Source of the DNA: Haliscomenobacter sp040403615
GTDB lineage: Bacteria; Bacteroidota; Bacteroidia; Chitinophagales; Saprospiraceae
Direction of reading: 5' to 3'
Length of the DNA stretch: 64,000 bases
Assembly: GCF_040403615.1 (NCBI RefSeq)
Contig: NZ_JBBAKG010000029.1
Coordinates: forward strand, 8,422 to 72,421
The position numbers and the translations under genes are program-made. Numbering within the stretch: the stretch's first letter is position 1; each line of letters starts with the position of its first letter. The notes beneath the pieces were generated by a model. It had not been told where the DNA came from. It did not search any database and was given only the letters and a program-made list of their open reading frames with translations. Positions 36,922 to 45,018 of the stretch are shown one piece after another.

Positions 36922-36958
36922 AAAAAGGCGACACCAAAACCTTGGTATCGCCCTTTTT
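36922..36958 (-). terminator. Intrinsic terminator after rplQ
   Basis: GGCGACACC (36927-36935) pairs with GGTATCGCC (36943-36951) with one mismatch, flanked by A-runs and T-runs. It lies 24-60 bases beyond the rplQ stop and probably ends the alpha operon. Confidence 0.75.
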
Positions 36959-36981
36959 CTGAAATCAGCAGCCAAACTGGC

Positions 36982-37521
36982 TTATTCCTTATCTTCAGGT
37001 GTTTCGGCAGCAGCCTCTTCAGTTGTATCGACAACCTCAGTTGCTTCCGTTTCCACCACTTCAGCAGTTGTTGTTTCGGTTTTGCCTTTGGCACCACTAC
37101 CCCGGCGAGAACGACGTACTTTGTTGGTAGTCTTCGTTTCTGCACCACCTGGATTGTACAGGTCGTTGAAGTCAACAAACTCAATCATGGCCATATCCGA
37201 AGCATCACTTCTGCGGAAACCGATTTTGATGATGCGCAGGTAACCACCTGGGCGATCGCCAATTTTTGGTCCGACTACGTCAAACAACTCCTTGATCGCT
37301 TCCTTGTTCTGAAGGTAGCTGAACACTACGCGGCGGTTGTGGGTAGAGTCGTCTTTAGCTTTGGTCACCAACGGTTCCATGTGAACGCGCAATGCCTTTG
37401 CTTTGGCCAAGGTAGTCGTGATCCGCTTGTGCGTGATCAGGGCAATGGTCAGGTTCGCCAACAGTGCCTGACGGTGCTCAGCCTTACGGCCAAGGTGGTT
37501 GTGTTTTTTTCCGTGTCTCAT
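36982..37521 (-). CDS. rplQ: 50S ribosomal protein L17 with acidic C-terminal tail
   Basis: Residues 1-120 are standard L17 (MRHGKKHNHLGRKAEHRQAL; AKALRVHMEPLVTKAK; GDRPGGYLRIIK). Residues 125-179 form a low-complexity tail, first basic (KVRRSRRGSGAKGK) then Glu/Thr-rich. E. coli L17 has 127 residues, so this is about 50 longer, an extension common in Bacteroidota. The start at 37521 is chosen over 37566 because MRHGKK is the universal N terminus. Four palindromes separate it from rpoA, and a terminator follows. Confidence 0.97.
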   Translation of the reverse strand: MRHGKKHNHLGRKAEHRQALLANLTIALITHKRITTTLAKAKALRVHMEPLVTKAKDDSTHNRRVVFSYLQNKEAIKELFDVVGPKIGDRPGGYLRIIKIGFRRSDASDMAMIEFVDFNDLYNPGGAETKTTNKVRRSRRGSGAKGKTETTTAEVVETEATEVVDTTEEAAAETPEDKE

Positions 37522-37581
37522 TTTATTGAGTTGTTGTCTTCGCAACACCGTGCAGATGATTTGCACAGGTTATTGCAGGGT

Positions 37582-37720
37582 GCACGACCTGAGTCGCGCG
37601 GGTTCATCGAATGCCCACGACTAAAGTCATGGGTTTATACTTGGATAGGTTGCCTTGAATCTCCCACGGCTAAAGCCATGGGTTGCATCCTATGTGGGCT
37701 CCCACGACTGAAGTCGTGGG
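37582..37720. repeat. Cluster of four REP-like palindromes, rpoA-rplQ spacer
   Basis: There are four copies of a 20-base palindrome of the form CCCACGACTnnAGTCGTGGG: 37582-37602 (degraded), 37614-37633, 37663-37682 and 37701-37720 (perfect). Copies 2 and 3 keep compensating changes in the stem (CGGCT with AGCC). The last ends 7 bases from the rpoA stop. Related single copies occur at 39985, 47866, 54101, 54139, 57251 and 57286. Confidence 0.85.
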
Positions 37721-37727
37721 TTGCCAT

Positions 37728-38726
37728 CTATTCTTCGTCGAGTTTGTACTTGGACAAGTCCATACCGAAGGTGAGTCCTTTTTCTTGCAGGAGTTCTTCG
37801 ATTTCAACGAGTGATTTTTTACCGAAGTTGCGGAACTTGAGCAATTCGTGGGTGTCGTAGTGTACCAATTCAGCCAAGGTGTTGATTTTAGCTGCCTTGA
37901 GACAGTTGTAAGCACGAACCGAAAGATCCAGATCTTCGAGTGAAGTTTTCAGCAGCTTGCGCATGTGGAGGATGTGCTCATCCACAATGTTGTCTTCGCG
38001 GCTGGAAGCATCATCGAAAGTAATGTTTTCGTCGGTGATCAGCATCAAGTGCTGGATCAGGATACGCGAAGCTTCCTTGATGGCATCTTCCGGGTGGATG
38101 GTTCCGTCCGTTTTCACCTCGATGGTCAGCTTTTCATAATCCGTACGTTGGCCTACCCGCGTATTTTCAATGCGGTAAGACACGTTTTTGATGGGTGTGT
38201 AGATGGCATCTACCGGGATTACTCCGATTGGTGCATCTTTCGGCAAATTGTCATCTGCTGGAACATAACCACGACCTTTGGTAATGGTAAATTCCACCTC
38301 AAGGTTGACGAAAGGCTCCATCGTACACAACAACAGCTCAGGGTTCATCACCCGGAATGCATTGGTGTGGTCTTCGATGTCTCCTGCCCGAAATTCTTCT
38401 TTACCATTGATGGTTAAGTAGACTTTTTCGGTGTTGACGTCATCGTCTCCTGAAATCTTTTTCAGGCGAACTTGCTTGAGGTTCAAGATGATCTCCACTA
38501 CGTCTTCTACTACGCCACGAATGGTACCGAATTCATGATCGACACCTGCGATGCGCACAGCAGAAATTGCATAGCCTTCCAAAGAAGAAAGCAACACTCG
38601 GCGAAGAGAGTTCCCTACAGTTTGACCGAAGCCTGGTTCAAGGGGTTTAAACTCAAAAAGACCTTCAAAATCGTTTGCTTTTTGCATTACGATCTTATCC
38701 GGCTTCTGGAAATTAAGAATGCTCAT
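37728..38726 (-). CDS. rpoA: DNA-directed RNA polymerase subunit alpha
   Basis: The 332-residue protein has the assembly domain (about 1-235; GFGQTVGNSLRRVLLSSLEG, FGTIRGVVEDVVEI) and a C-terminal helix-hairpin-helix domain (about 255-320; LDLSVRAYNCLKAAKINTLA and FGKKSLVEIEELL) that contacts activators and UP elements. The start at 38726 (MSILNFQKPDK) is preferred over 38801, whose extra 25 residues are not conserved. It is preceded by a 173-base spacer with a 17-base hairpin and followed by the palindrome cluster and rplQ. Confidence 0.98.
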   Translation of the reverse strand: MSILNFQKPDKIVMQKANDFEGLFEFKPLEPGFGQTVGNSLRRVLLSSLEGYAISAVRIAGVDHEFGTIRGVVEDVVEIILNLKQVRLKKISGDDDVNTEKVYLTINGKEEFRAGDIEDHTNAFRVMNPELLLCTMEPFVNLEVEFTITKGRGYVPADDNLPKDAPIGVIPVDAIYTPIKNVSYRIENTRVGQRTDYEKLTIEVKTDGTIHPEDAIKEASRILIQHLMLITDENITFDDASSREDNIVDEHILHMRKLLKTSLEDLDLSVRAYNCLKAAKINTLAELVHYDTHELLKFRNFGKKSLVEIEELLQEKGLTFGMDLSKYKLDEE

Positions 38727-38824
38727 ATGCGGAATATGGACTTTGAGAAGGATTAAATGACCGGTCTCTGAACGCAGGAACGTCTTCCAGCGTTGATCCA
38801 AACAAAGTATGTTAAAGCACCTAA

Positions 38825-38878
38825 AGGCTTTATTTTATAGCCCTGAACGGATTGTTTTCCAGCTATAAAATAAAACCT
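38825..38878. other. Hairpin in the rpsD-rpoA spacer
   Basis: AGGCTTTATTTTATAGC (38825-38841) pairs with 38862-38878 (16 of 17) around a 20-base loop, 22 bases after the rpsD stop. It could be a weak terminator, an mRNA-stability element, or a target for S4-type feedback; the sequence does not tell which. Confidence 0.6.
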
Positions 38879-38899
38879 TTGTGTACCAAAACGATGCGA

Positions 38900-39514
38900 T
38901 TACTTAGAGTACAATTCGACAATCAGCTGCTCATTGATCTTCTCTGGAATCATTTCCCGAGAAGGATATTCGATGAAGCGGCCTTCAAGTTTGTCAGGGT
39001 TGAACTCCAACCAAGTATATTTGCGTGACTCAGAGCCACGGTTAGCAACGCTATCCTTAATAATGTCCATGCTCTGTGACTTACCACGAATGGAGATCAC
39101 GTCATCTGGACGCAACTGATGCGAAGGGCTGTTGGACACAATACCGTTGACCAGGATGTGTTTATGGCTTACCAATTGACGGGCACCACTGCGGGTACGC
39201 GCCAAACCAAGGCGAAAAACCACGTTGTCCAAACGAGCTTCGAGTAATTTGAGCAACCATTCACCGGTTACCCCGTGCTTGGCTGTAGCTCTTTCAAAAG
39301 TGCCTCGGAACTGACGCTCCAAAACACCATAAATATATTTAGCCTTTTGCTTTTCAGTCAACTGAACCGCGTAATCAGAACGCTGTTTGCGCTTGCGGCT
39401 TTGTCCATGCTGTCCAGGAGCAAATTTGCGGCGTTCAAAGTATTTATCTGGACCGTAGATGGCTTCTCCGAACGATCTTGCTTTCTTGGTCTTTGGACCC
39501 GTATATCTTGCCAT
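38900..39514 (-). CDS. rpsD: 30S ribosomal protein S4
   Basis: The 204-residue primary 16S-binding protein opens MARYTGPKTKKARSFGEAIY, lacks the N-terminal CXXC zinc pair found in some bacteria, and contains the S4 RNA-binding domain (RLDNVVFRLGLARTRSGARQLVSHKHI, about 95-160). It ends in the usual LIVELYSK. It lies between rpsK (22 bases upstream) and rpoA. In E. coli S4 represses this operon; no matching pseudoknot was recognised here. Confidence 0.98.
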   Translation of the reverse strand: MARYTGPKTKKARSFGEAIYGPDKYFERRKFAPGQHGQSRKRKQRSDYAVQLTEKQKAKYIYGVLERQFRGTFERATAKHGVTGEWLLKLLEARLDNVVFRLGLARTRSGARQLVSHKHILVNGIVSNSPSHQLRPDDVISIRGKSQSMDIIKDSVANRGSESRKYTWLEFNPDKLEGRFIEYPSREMIPEKINEQLIVELYSK

Positions 39515-39536
39515 TGTGATGAATTGCTTTTAATGA

Positions 39537-39926
39537 TTATACACGTCTACGTTTCGGAGGGCGGCAGCCATTGTGGGGAACCGGCGTTACATCTTTAATT
39601 TTCGTAACACGGATGCCAGCTTGGTCAAGCGCGCGGATAGCGGCTTCACGGCCAGAGCCCGGACCTTTAACGAAAACTTCAGCAACACGCATGCCCGCAT
39701 CGTAAGCTACCTTACCTGCATCTGTCGCAGCCACCTGAGCGGCATAAGGGGTGTTCTTTTTAGAACCTTTAAAACCCGACTTACCTGCTGAAGACCAGGA
39801 TATTACCTGGCCAGTTTTGTTTGTTATAGAGACAATGATGTTGTTGAATGTCGCTTGTACAAATGCGTACCCTTCGGATTCAACTTTAACATTGCGCTTC
39901 TTAACTTTCTTATTCGCCTTTGCCAT
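39537..39926 (-). CDS. rpsK: 30S ribosomal protein S11
   Basis: The 129-residue platform protein contacts the mRNA exit region. The conserved core has ATFNNIIVSITNKTGQVISW, SAGKSGFKGSKKNTPYAAQ, FVKGPGSGREAAIRAL, and the basic end TPVPHNGCRPPKRRRV. The N-terminal 15 residues are lysine-rich. It sits between rpsM and rpsD as in other alpha operons. Confidence 0.98.
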   Translation of the reverse strand: MAKANKKVKKRNVKVESEGYAFVQATFNNIIVSITNKTGQVISWSSAGKSGFKGSKKNTPYAAQVAATDAGKVAYDAGMRVAEVFVKGPGSGREAAIRALDQAGIRVTKIKDVTPVPHNGCRPPKRRRV

Positions 39927-40040
39927 TTAAAAATGTTTTTGAATCAGGCACATAAAAGAACAGTGAAGTTGTTTTGGCGGATTTCCCACGGTTCAAACTG
40001 TGAGTTGGCCCCAAAAGCTTCGACTTCTTCTATGCCGATA

Positions 40041-40418
40041 TTACTTGGTTGCTTTCTTCTTATTAGCCACCGTTTTACGTGGGCCTTTACGCGTACGAGC
40101 ATTCGTACGGGTACGTTGTCCACGCAGAGGTAGTCCTTTACGATGACGCAATCCGCGGTAACAGGCAACGTCCTGCAAGCGCTTGATACTCATCGTAACT
40201 TCTGTCTTAAGTTCACCTTCAGTTTTGTACTCGGAAGTGACGATGCGAGAGATCTCGCGAATGTTTTCGTCAGTCCAAGCTTCCACTTTAATATCCTCAC
40301 TCACGTCAGCTTTAGCCAATACTTGCTTTGCGGTGGTTGAACCAACGCCAAAGATATAAGTAAGGGCAATAACGCCGCGCTTGTGTCTTGGTAAATCGAT
40401 ACCTGCGATACGAGCCAT
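40041..40418 (-). CDS. rpsM: 30S ribosomal protein S13
   Basis: The 125-residue head protein contacts the P-site tRNA and L5. It opens MARIAGIDLPRHKRG, contains the helix-two-turn-helix YIFGVGSTTAKQVLAKA, and ends in the basic tail GQRTRTNARTRKGPRKTVANKKK. Start 40418 is chosen over 40442 because MARIAG is universal. The spacer to rpsK (39927-40040) holds a degraded palindrome at 39985-40004. Confidence 0.98.
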   Translation of the reverse strand: MARIAGIDLPRHKRGVIALTYIFGVGSTTAKQVLAKADVSEDIKVEAWTDENIREISRIVTSEYKTEGELKTEVTMSIKRLQDVACYRGLRHRKGLPLRGQRTRTNARTRKGPRKTVANKKKATK

Positions 40419-40455
40419 CTTCGTGTGCTTTTGATGATCCAAACAAAACTAGGGA

Positions 40456-40572
40456 TTAACCCTGGCGTTGCTTAAGCTTTGGATTTTTCTTGTTAATGAT
40501 GTAAACCTTGCCTTTTCTGCGAACGATCTTACAATCGACAGATCGTTTCTTAACAGATGCTCTAACTTTCAT
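40456..40572 (-). CDS. rpmJ: 50S ribosomal protein L36 (zinc-free variant)
   Basis: This 38-residue protein, MKVRASVKKRSVDCKIVRRK to KQRQG, lies between infA and rpsM. The classical L36 zinc site has three cysteines and one histidine. Here only one cysteine (C14) remains and the others are V/S, I/N and L, so zinc cannot be bound in the normal way. Both ends (MKVRASVKK, KQRQG) match the family closely. Confidence 0.96.
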   Translation of the reverse strand: MKVRASVKKRSVDCKIVRRKGKVYIINKKNPKLKQRQG

Positions 40573-40615
40573 GGTTCGAGTAGTTTATCAGGTATTTACA
40601 AACAGAGGATGGTAA

Positions 40616-40834
40616 TTACTTGTAGCGGTAAATGATGCGTCCCCTCGTTAAATCGTAAGGAGACATTTCCACCGAAACTTTGTCACCTGGAAGAATTCGG
40701 ATGTAGTTCATCCGCATTTTTCCGGAAATGGTGGCAATGATTTGGTGATCATTTTCGAGCCGCACCCTGAACATTGCGTTGGAGAGTGCTTCTTCAATAA
40801 TCCCGTCTTGTTTGATCAAATCTTTTTTAGCCAT
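40616..40834 (-). CDS. infA: Translation initiation factor IF-1
   Basis: The 72-residue S1/OB-fold protein binds the A site of the 30S subunit during initiation. It reads MAKKDLIKQDGIIEE, then NAMFRVRLENDHQIIATISGK, and MRMNYIRILPGDKVSVEMSPYD. Start 40834 is chosen because a perfect -7 box (40851-40858) lies inside the longer frame that begins at 40864. The box also suggests that infA begins a separate transcription unit (infA-rpmJ-rpsMKD-rpoA-rplQ). Confidence 0.97.
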   Translation of the reverse strand: MAKKDLIKQDGIIEEALSNAMFRVRLENDHQIIATISGKMRMNYIRILPGDKVSVEMSPYDLTRGRIIYRYK

Positions 40835-40850
40835 AGTCCGATTTCGGAGT

Positions 40851-40858
40851 GCAAAGAT
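40851..40858 (-). promoter_or_regulatory. -7 element before infA
   Basis: The minus strand reads TATCTTTG 16 bases upstream of the infA ATG, predicting a leader of about 10 bases. There is no TTTG at the N20 position. It excludes the longer infA frame. Confidence 0.55.
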
Positions 40859-40925
40859 AAGCATGTTTGCTTATTTTCCTCCTCATTCAGTGAAAAAAAT
40901 TACAGTAAACAGACAATAATCCTTA

Positions 40926-41759
40926 TTAGGCTGGTTCTAAGGCCATTGCCCCTTTCAAACTCACTGCTCTAACCTCGCCATTCCTGGATATTGCTTCCTC
41001 AATGGGTACATGATTAGAGAGTATATCTGCTTTGTTGCGGCGCACCACAACGGTGTGTTCATAATGCGCGGAAGGTTGGCGATCTTTGGAAGCTACCGTC
41101 CAACCATCTTTAGCAGTGACAACTTCCTTTTTACCCAAGTTAACCATGGGCTCGATTGCGATAACCAATCCTTCTTGTAGTTTGATGCCTTTTCCCCGTT
41201 TACCGTAATTGGGAACTTCAGGATCTTCATGCAGGTTTCGGCCTACACCATGCCCCACCAATTCTCTTACGATTCCATAATGGAATTCCTTCTCCACGTA
41301 GTTTTGGATAGCGAAGCTAACGTCACCAATCCGACGACCCGATACGGCCTGTTCTATGCCCTTGTACAGCGATGTTTTGGTAACCCGACACAGTTCCATC
41401 ACTTTGTCATTTACATTGCCTAGCGGGAAAGTGTAGGCTGCATCGCCAAAAAAACCATTCCATTGTACTCCGCAGTCAACCGATACAATATCTCCATCTT
41501 TGAAGATGATGGAATCGGTAGGAATGCCATGTACAACCTGCTCATTGATGGAAACGCATAGCGTAGCGGGAAATCCCCGATACCCTTTGAATGCGGGGTG
41601 TGCCCCATGATCACGAATCAAAGTTTCAGCGGCATCATCAATCTCTTTGGCAGTAATTCCAGGACGAATGATGGAAGCCACATGCGCCAAAGCGTCGCAA
41701 ACCAGCAGACAGCTTTTGCGAATGAATTCTACCTCTTCGTCCGTTTTGTAATATACCAT
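40926..41759 (-). CDS. map: Type I methionine aminopeptidase
   Basis: This enzyme removes initiator methionine from nascent proteins. The 277-residue protein has the pita-bread fold markers: two metal aspartates in SVDCGVQWNGFFGDAAYTF, histidine in GHGVGRNLHEDP, and glutamates in IEPMVNLG and YEHTVVV. Start 41759 (MVYYKTDEEVEFIRKSC) is preferred; the longer frame from 41807 adds non-conserved residues. It follows secY after a 134-base spacer with a hairpin (41829-41866). A near-consensus -7 box (CAATTTTG, 41765-41772) lies 5 bases before the ATG. Confidence 0.97.
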   Translation of the reverse strand: MVYYKTDEEVEFIRKSCLLVCDALAHVASIIRPGITAKEIDDAAETLIRDHGAHPAFKGYRGFPATLCVSINEQVVHGIPTDSIIFKDGDIVSVDCGVQWNGFFGDAAYTFPLGNVNDKVMELCRVTKTSLYKGIEQAVSGRRIGDVSFAIQNYVEKEFHYGIVRELVGHGVGRNLHEDPEVPNYGKRGKGIKLQEGLVIAIEPMVNLGKKEVVTAKDGWTVASKDRQPSAHYEHTVVVRRNKADILSNHVPIEEAISRNGEVRAVSLKGAMALEPA

Positions 41760-41828
41760 AGCGCCAAAATTGAGGCTGAGCAACGTATGCATTCTGCGAT
41801 GCGGCACTAAAGCTCAGGATAATTAGCA

Positions 41829-41866
41829 ATTAAAGGCGACTGGCAATTTCACCAACCGCCTTTAAT
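41829..41866. other. Hairpin in the secY-map spacer
   Basis: ATTAAAGGCG (41829-41838) pairs perfectly with CGCCTTTAAT (41857-41866) around an 18-base loop. It lies 27 bases beyond the secY stop. It may slow or end transcription, though no long T-run follows. Confidence 0.5.
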
Positions 41867-41893
41867 CAAGCGAATTTTCTGTGAAAAACCCGG

Positions 41894-43261
41894 TTATATA
41901 GAGTCACCAATACCTTGGAGACGGCTTTGCGATGCACGTCCCTGAATCCGGCCAGATTTGGCCAGACCTTCGTATTTACGCATCAACAAGTGGCTTTCAA
42001 TTTGCTGCAACGTATCCAGAATAACGGAAATCATGATCAATACCGATGTTCCTCCAAAGAATACCGCGAAGTTGCGATTGATTCCAATCGCAGACGCGAA
42101 TGCTGGCAAAATAGCGATGAGTCCCAAAAACACCGCACCTGGCAGGGTAATCCGCGAGGTAATGGCATCAATGTAATCAGCAGTAGGCTGACCAGGCTTC
42201 ACCGAAGGAATGAAAGCATTATTGCGTTTCAGGTATTCCGCGTAGTTCTGAGGGTTGACAATCAAAGCCGTGTAGACATATGTAAATACAACGATCAACA
42301 AGAAGTAGATTACGTTGTAAGGTACACTTGTAAAGTCACTCAAAGCAGCCAACCATCCAGTAGATGTAACACCACCTGTAGAACTAAACTGAGAAGCAGT
42401 AGTGGGCAGGAACATCAAAGCCTGAGCAAAGATGATAGGCATTACACCAGAAGCATTGAGTTTGAGCGGAATAAAATCCTGTTCAGATCTCATGTCTGTT
42501 CCACTGGCACGTCCAACGGCTTTTTTGGCCATTTGGATGGGTATCTTTCGAACTGCCTGGATAATCATAATGGAGAGCAACACAACTCCGAACCACAGCG
42601 CCATTTCGACCACAAAGAACAACAAGCCATTGCTGTCCAACTGAGATTGGAATTCGAATCCCAGCGCGAACGGAAGACGTGCGATGATACCGGCCATGAT
42701 GATCAACGACGTACCGTTGCCCAAACCGCGGTCGGTAATCCGCTCGCCCAACCACATCGCAAATACCGTACCGGCAGCCAGGATGATGATGTTGGAAAAC
42801 CAGAAAATACCTTGAGGAATATTGGGATCAACTGCTTTCAGGAAGAACAGGTACCGCAGGTATCCGCCACCCTGAACCAGGGTAATGGCAACGGTCAGCA
42901 AACGTGTGATGGAATTCAGCTTTTTGCGGCCAGATTCTCCTTCTTTGGATTGCAAACGTTGGAAATACGGAACTGCAAAGCCCAACAACTGAATGATAAT
43001 CGATGCCGTAATGTAGGGCATGATACCCAGTGCGAAAACGGAGGCCTGACTAAAGGCACCGCCTGTAAAGGCATTGATCAACCCCAAAAGTGAGTTGTCA
43101 TCATTTTGGGATTGTGCTTTCAGTACTGAAGGAAGCACGCCCGGAAGGACGATAAAGGAGCCCACCCGGAAAATGAAAATCATTCCCAAAGTGAACAAGA
43201 TGCGCGTACGCAATTCCTTGATCTCCCAAATGTTACGCAGAGTGGTAAAAAACCTTTTCAT
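41894..43261 (-). CDS. secY: Preprotein translocase subunit SecY
   Basis: SecY is the channel-forming subunit of the Sec translocon, with ten transmembrane helices over 455 residues. Recognisable parts are RILFTLGMIFIFRVGSF, the plug-region helix, LGIMPYITASIIIQLL, LGERITDRGLGNGTSLIIMAGI and PGQPTADYIDAITSRITLPGA near the cytoplasmic loops. It follows rplO after 9 bases, as in spc operons. secE and secG are elsewhere. Confidence 0.98.
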   Translation of the reverse strand: MKRFFTTLRNIWEIKELRTRILFTLGMIFIFRVGSFIVLPGVLPSVLKAQSQNDDNSLLGLINAFTGGAFSQASVFALGIMPYITASIIIQLLGFAVPYFQRLQSKEGESGRKKLNSITRLLTVAITLVQGGGYLRYLFFLKAVDPNIPQGIFWFSNIIILAAGTVFAMWLGERITDRGLGNGTSLIIMAGIIARLPFALGFEFQSQLDSNGLLFFVVEMALWFGVVLLSIMIIQAVRKIPIQMAKKAVGRASGTDMRSEQDFIPLKLNASGVMPIIFAQALMFLPTTASQFSSTGGVTSTGWLAALSDFTSVPYNVIYFLLIVVFTYVYTALIVNPQNYAEYLKRNNAFIPSVKPGQPTADYIDAITSRITLPGAVFLGLIAILPAFASAIGINRNFAVFFGGTSVLIMISVILDTLQQIESHLLMRKYEGLAKSGRIQGRASQSRLQGIGDSI

Positions 43262-43270
43262 CGTTCAGAA

Positions 43271-43717
43271 TTAAGCGATGTTGATGCTTCCGCCAAGCTT
43301 TTCAATAGCTTCCTTGGCAGATGCAGAACAAGCGTGTACACTTACGTTTAACTTAGCAGTCAGTTCACCAGCACCTAGGATTTTTACTTTATCCGTGCGA
43401 CTGATGTACCCCTTTTCGAGAAGCCATTCTTTAGAGATGGTATCTAGATTGAATTTTTCAGCAAAGTCCTGGAGTTGACCAAGATTAAACGGTACGTAGC
43501 TCACGCGGTTTGGGTTTTTGAACCCTACTTTTGGCAAACGCATTTGCAACGGCATCTGACCGCCTTCAAAGTTACGTTTGGTGTAGTGTCCAGAACGAGA
43601 CCCATCCCCTTTGTGACCACGAGTAGAAGTACCTCCGTGACCAGATCCCTGACCACGTGCAATACGTTTTCTACTTTTGTTAGAACCTTCTGCAGGTTTC
43701 AAATTATGCAATTCCAT
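43271..43717 (-). CDS. rplO: 50S ribosomal protein L15
   Basis: The 148-residue protein begins MELHNLKPAEGSNKSRKRIARGQGSGHGGTS. The Gly/Arg-rich N-terminal extension winds into 23S rRNA. GQMPLQMRLPKVGFKNP and the C-terminal KAEI-like LGGSINIA segment follow. It is placed between rpmD and secY, the standard spc order. The 88-base spacer to rpmD shows nothing notable. Confidence 0.97.
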   Translation of the reverse strand: MELHNLKPAEGSNKSRKRIARGQGSGHGGTSTRGHKGDGSRSGHYTKRNFEGGQMPLQMRLPKVGFKNPNRVSYVPFNLGQLQDFAEKFNLDTISKEWLLEKGYISRTDKVKILGAGELTAKLNVSVHACSASAKEAIEKLGGSINIA

Positions 43718-43805
43718 TGCATTATGTTTTGAGCAAATCAGCGATGAAGATGCAAGTTATAAAAAATAACTGTTTCTCGCTGAGCGTTGCCATTTGTCAA
43801 AGAAA

Positions 43806-43991
43806 TTATTCCTTCACATCTTCCACCTTCACGAGGTGGGCTACAACCCGAACCATTCCTAAAATCTGTGGAGTAGCTTCATGCACTACTGTTGAACTTA
43901 TCTTGTTCAGCCCGAGAGCTGTCATGGTAAGTTTTTGATTTTTAGGACGATCGATCGTGCTTTTGACCTTGGTAATTTTGATCTTAGCCAT
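43806..43991 (-). CDS. rpmD: 50S ribosomal protein L30
   Basis: The 61-residue protein has the L30 ferredoxin-like fold: MAKIKITKVKSTIDRPKNQ, then LTMTALGLNKISSTVVHEATP and MVRVVAHLVKVEDV. The length is typical. It lies between rpsE (49 bases upstream) and rplO. Confidence 0.97.
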   Translation of the reverse strand: MAKIKITKVKSTIDRPKNQKLTMTALGLNKISSTVVHEATPQILGMVRVVAHLVKVEDVKE

Positions 43992-44040
43992 GATCTTCTT
44001 GTTTTAAGCATTTACAAAACGATGCGGACATGGCGCCCGA

Positions 44041-44559
44041 TCAACCATTGAACATTTTATCCAAAGAGATATTCCGTTGTTTGGCAATTACACCTGGATC
44101 ACGCAGCAGAGAAAGCGCCGTAATGGTAGCTTTTACTACGTTGTGAGGGTTAGAAGAACCCTGTGATTTTGCCAATACATTGTGAATACCTGCAATTTCG
44201 AGTACGGCACGCATGGCACCACCCGCAATTACACCTGTACCATCGGAAGCTGGCTTGATAAAGACGCTACCCGCCTTGAATTTGCCTTTTACTTCGTGAG
44301 GAATGGTTCCCTTGTACAATGGAACGCGTACCAAGTTTTTCTTGGCATCATCCACTGCTTTGGCGATAGCCTCGGATACGTCGCGGGCTTTTCCCAAGCC
44401 ATGTCCGACGGTACCTTTGCCATCTCCTACTACTACAATCGCAGCGAAGCTAAATGTACGACCACCTTTGGTAACTTTCGCTACACGGTTGAGCTGTACC
44501 AGCTTTTCTTTGAGTTCTGTTTCTGCAGGTGTTACCCTGTTTGCACTCTGTTTAGCCAT
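44041..44559 (-). CDS. rpsE: 30S ribosomal protein S5
   Basis: The 172-residue protein is involved in mRNA unwinding and decoding accuracy. The N-terminal dsRBD-like domain contains LKEKLVQLNRVAKVTKGGRT and VVVGDGKGTVGHGLGKARDV. The second domain contains IKPASDGTGVIAGGAMRAVLE and AKSQGSSNPHNVVKAT. It follows rplR after 23 bases. Confidence 0.98.
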   Translation of the reverse strand: MAKQSANRVTPAETELKEKLVQLNRVAKVTKGGRTFSFAAIVVVGDGKGTVGHGLGKARDVSEAIAKAVDDAKKNLVRVPLYKGTIPHEVKGKFKAGSVFIKPASDGTGVIAGGAMRAVLEIAGIHNVLAKSQGSSNPHNVVKATITALSLLRDPGVIAKQRNISLDKMFNG

Positions 44560-44582
44560 TATCTTTTATGGTTAATGGTTTT

Positions 44583-44936
44583 TTAGAAAGATAGTCCTGC
44601 TTCGCGTGCGCCATCGGCTAACGCTTTAACACGACCATGGTACAGATAACCGCCGCGGTCAAATACAACGGCGCCAATTTTCGCTTGAACTGCACGTTCA
44701 GCCAGGATTTTGCCCACGGCTTTGGCTTGTTCAGTCTTGTTTACACTTTTTACAACTGCTTCTTCCATGGATGAAGCAGAAACAAGTGTGTGTCCAGCAA
44801 GGTCATCGATGATTTGAGCATAGATGGCTTTATTGCTGCGGTATACAGCAAGACGGGGTCTCGCAGGTGTGCCCGTAATTTTTTTACGGACGCGGTTGTG
44901 AATCCGGCGTCTTCTATTTGCTTTTGTGAGTTGCAT
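44583..44936 (-). CDS. rplR: 50S ribosomal protein L18
   Basis: The 117-residue 5S rRNA-binding protein opens RRRIHNRVRKKITGTPARPRL and has AVYRSNKAIYAQIIDD and VFDRGGYLYHGRVKALADGA near the end. Start at 44936 (MQLTKANRRRR). The 155-base spacer to rplF contains three palindromes of the GGTTGCC/GGCAACC family. Confidence 0.97.
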   Translation of the reverse strand: MQLTKANRRRRIHNRVRKKITGTPARPRLAVYRSNKAIYAQIIDDLAGHTLVSASSMEEAVVKSVNKTEQAKAVGKILAERAVQAKIGAVVFDRGGYLYHGRVKALADGAREAGLSF

Positions 44937-45018
44937 GTCAATTTATTTATGATCTTAGTGTAGGGCAATGTTGCCAAACCCAAGGTCCCTTTTTTGTTTA
45001 GTTGGGGTAATCAAGTTG

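Noticed and set aside
37582..37720. Possible CRISPR array
   Set aside because: There are four palindromic units, but spacings are irregular (11-29 bases), units are only 20 bases, and no cas genes are present; REP-like elements fit better.
41915..43093. 392-residue plus-strand frame
   Set aside because: It is antisense to secY and very rich in Q, N and R as expected of a codon shadow.
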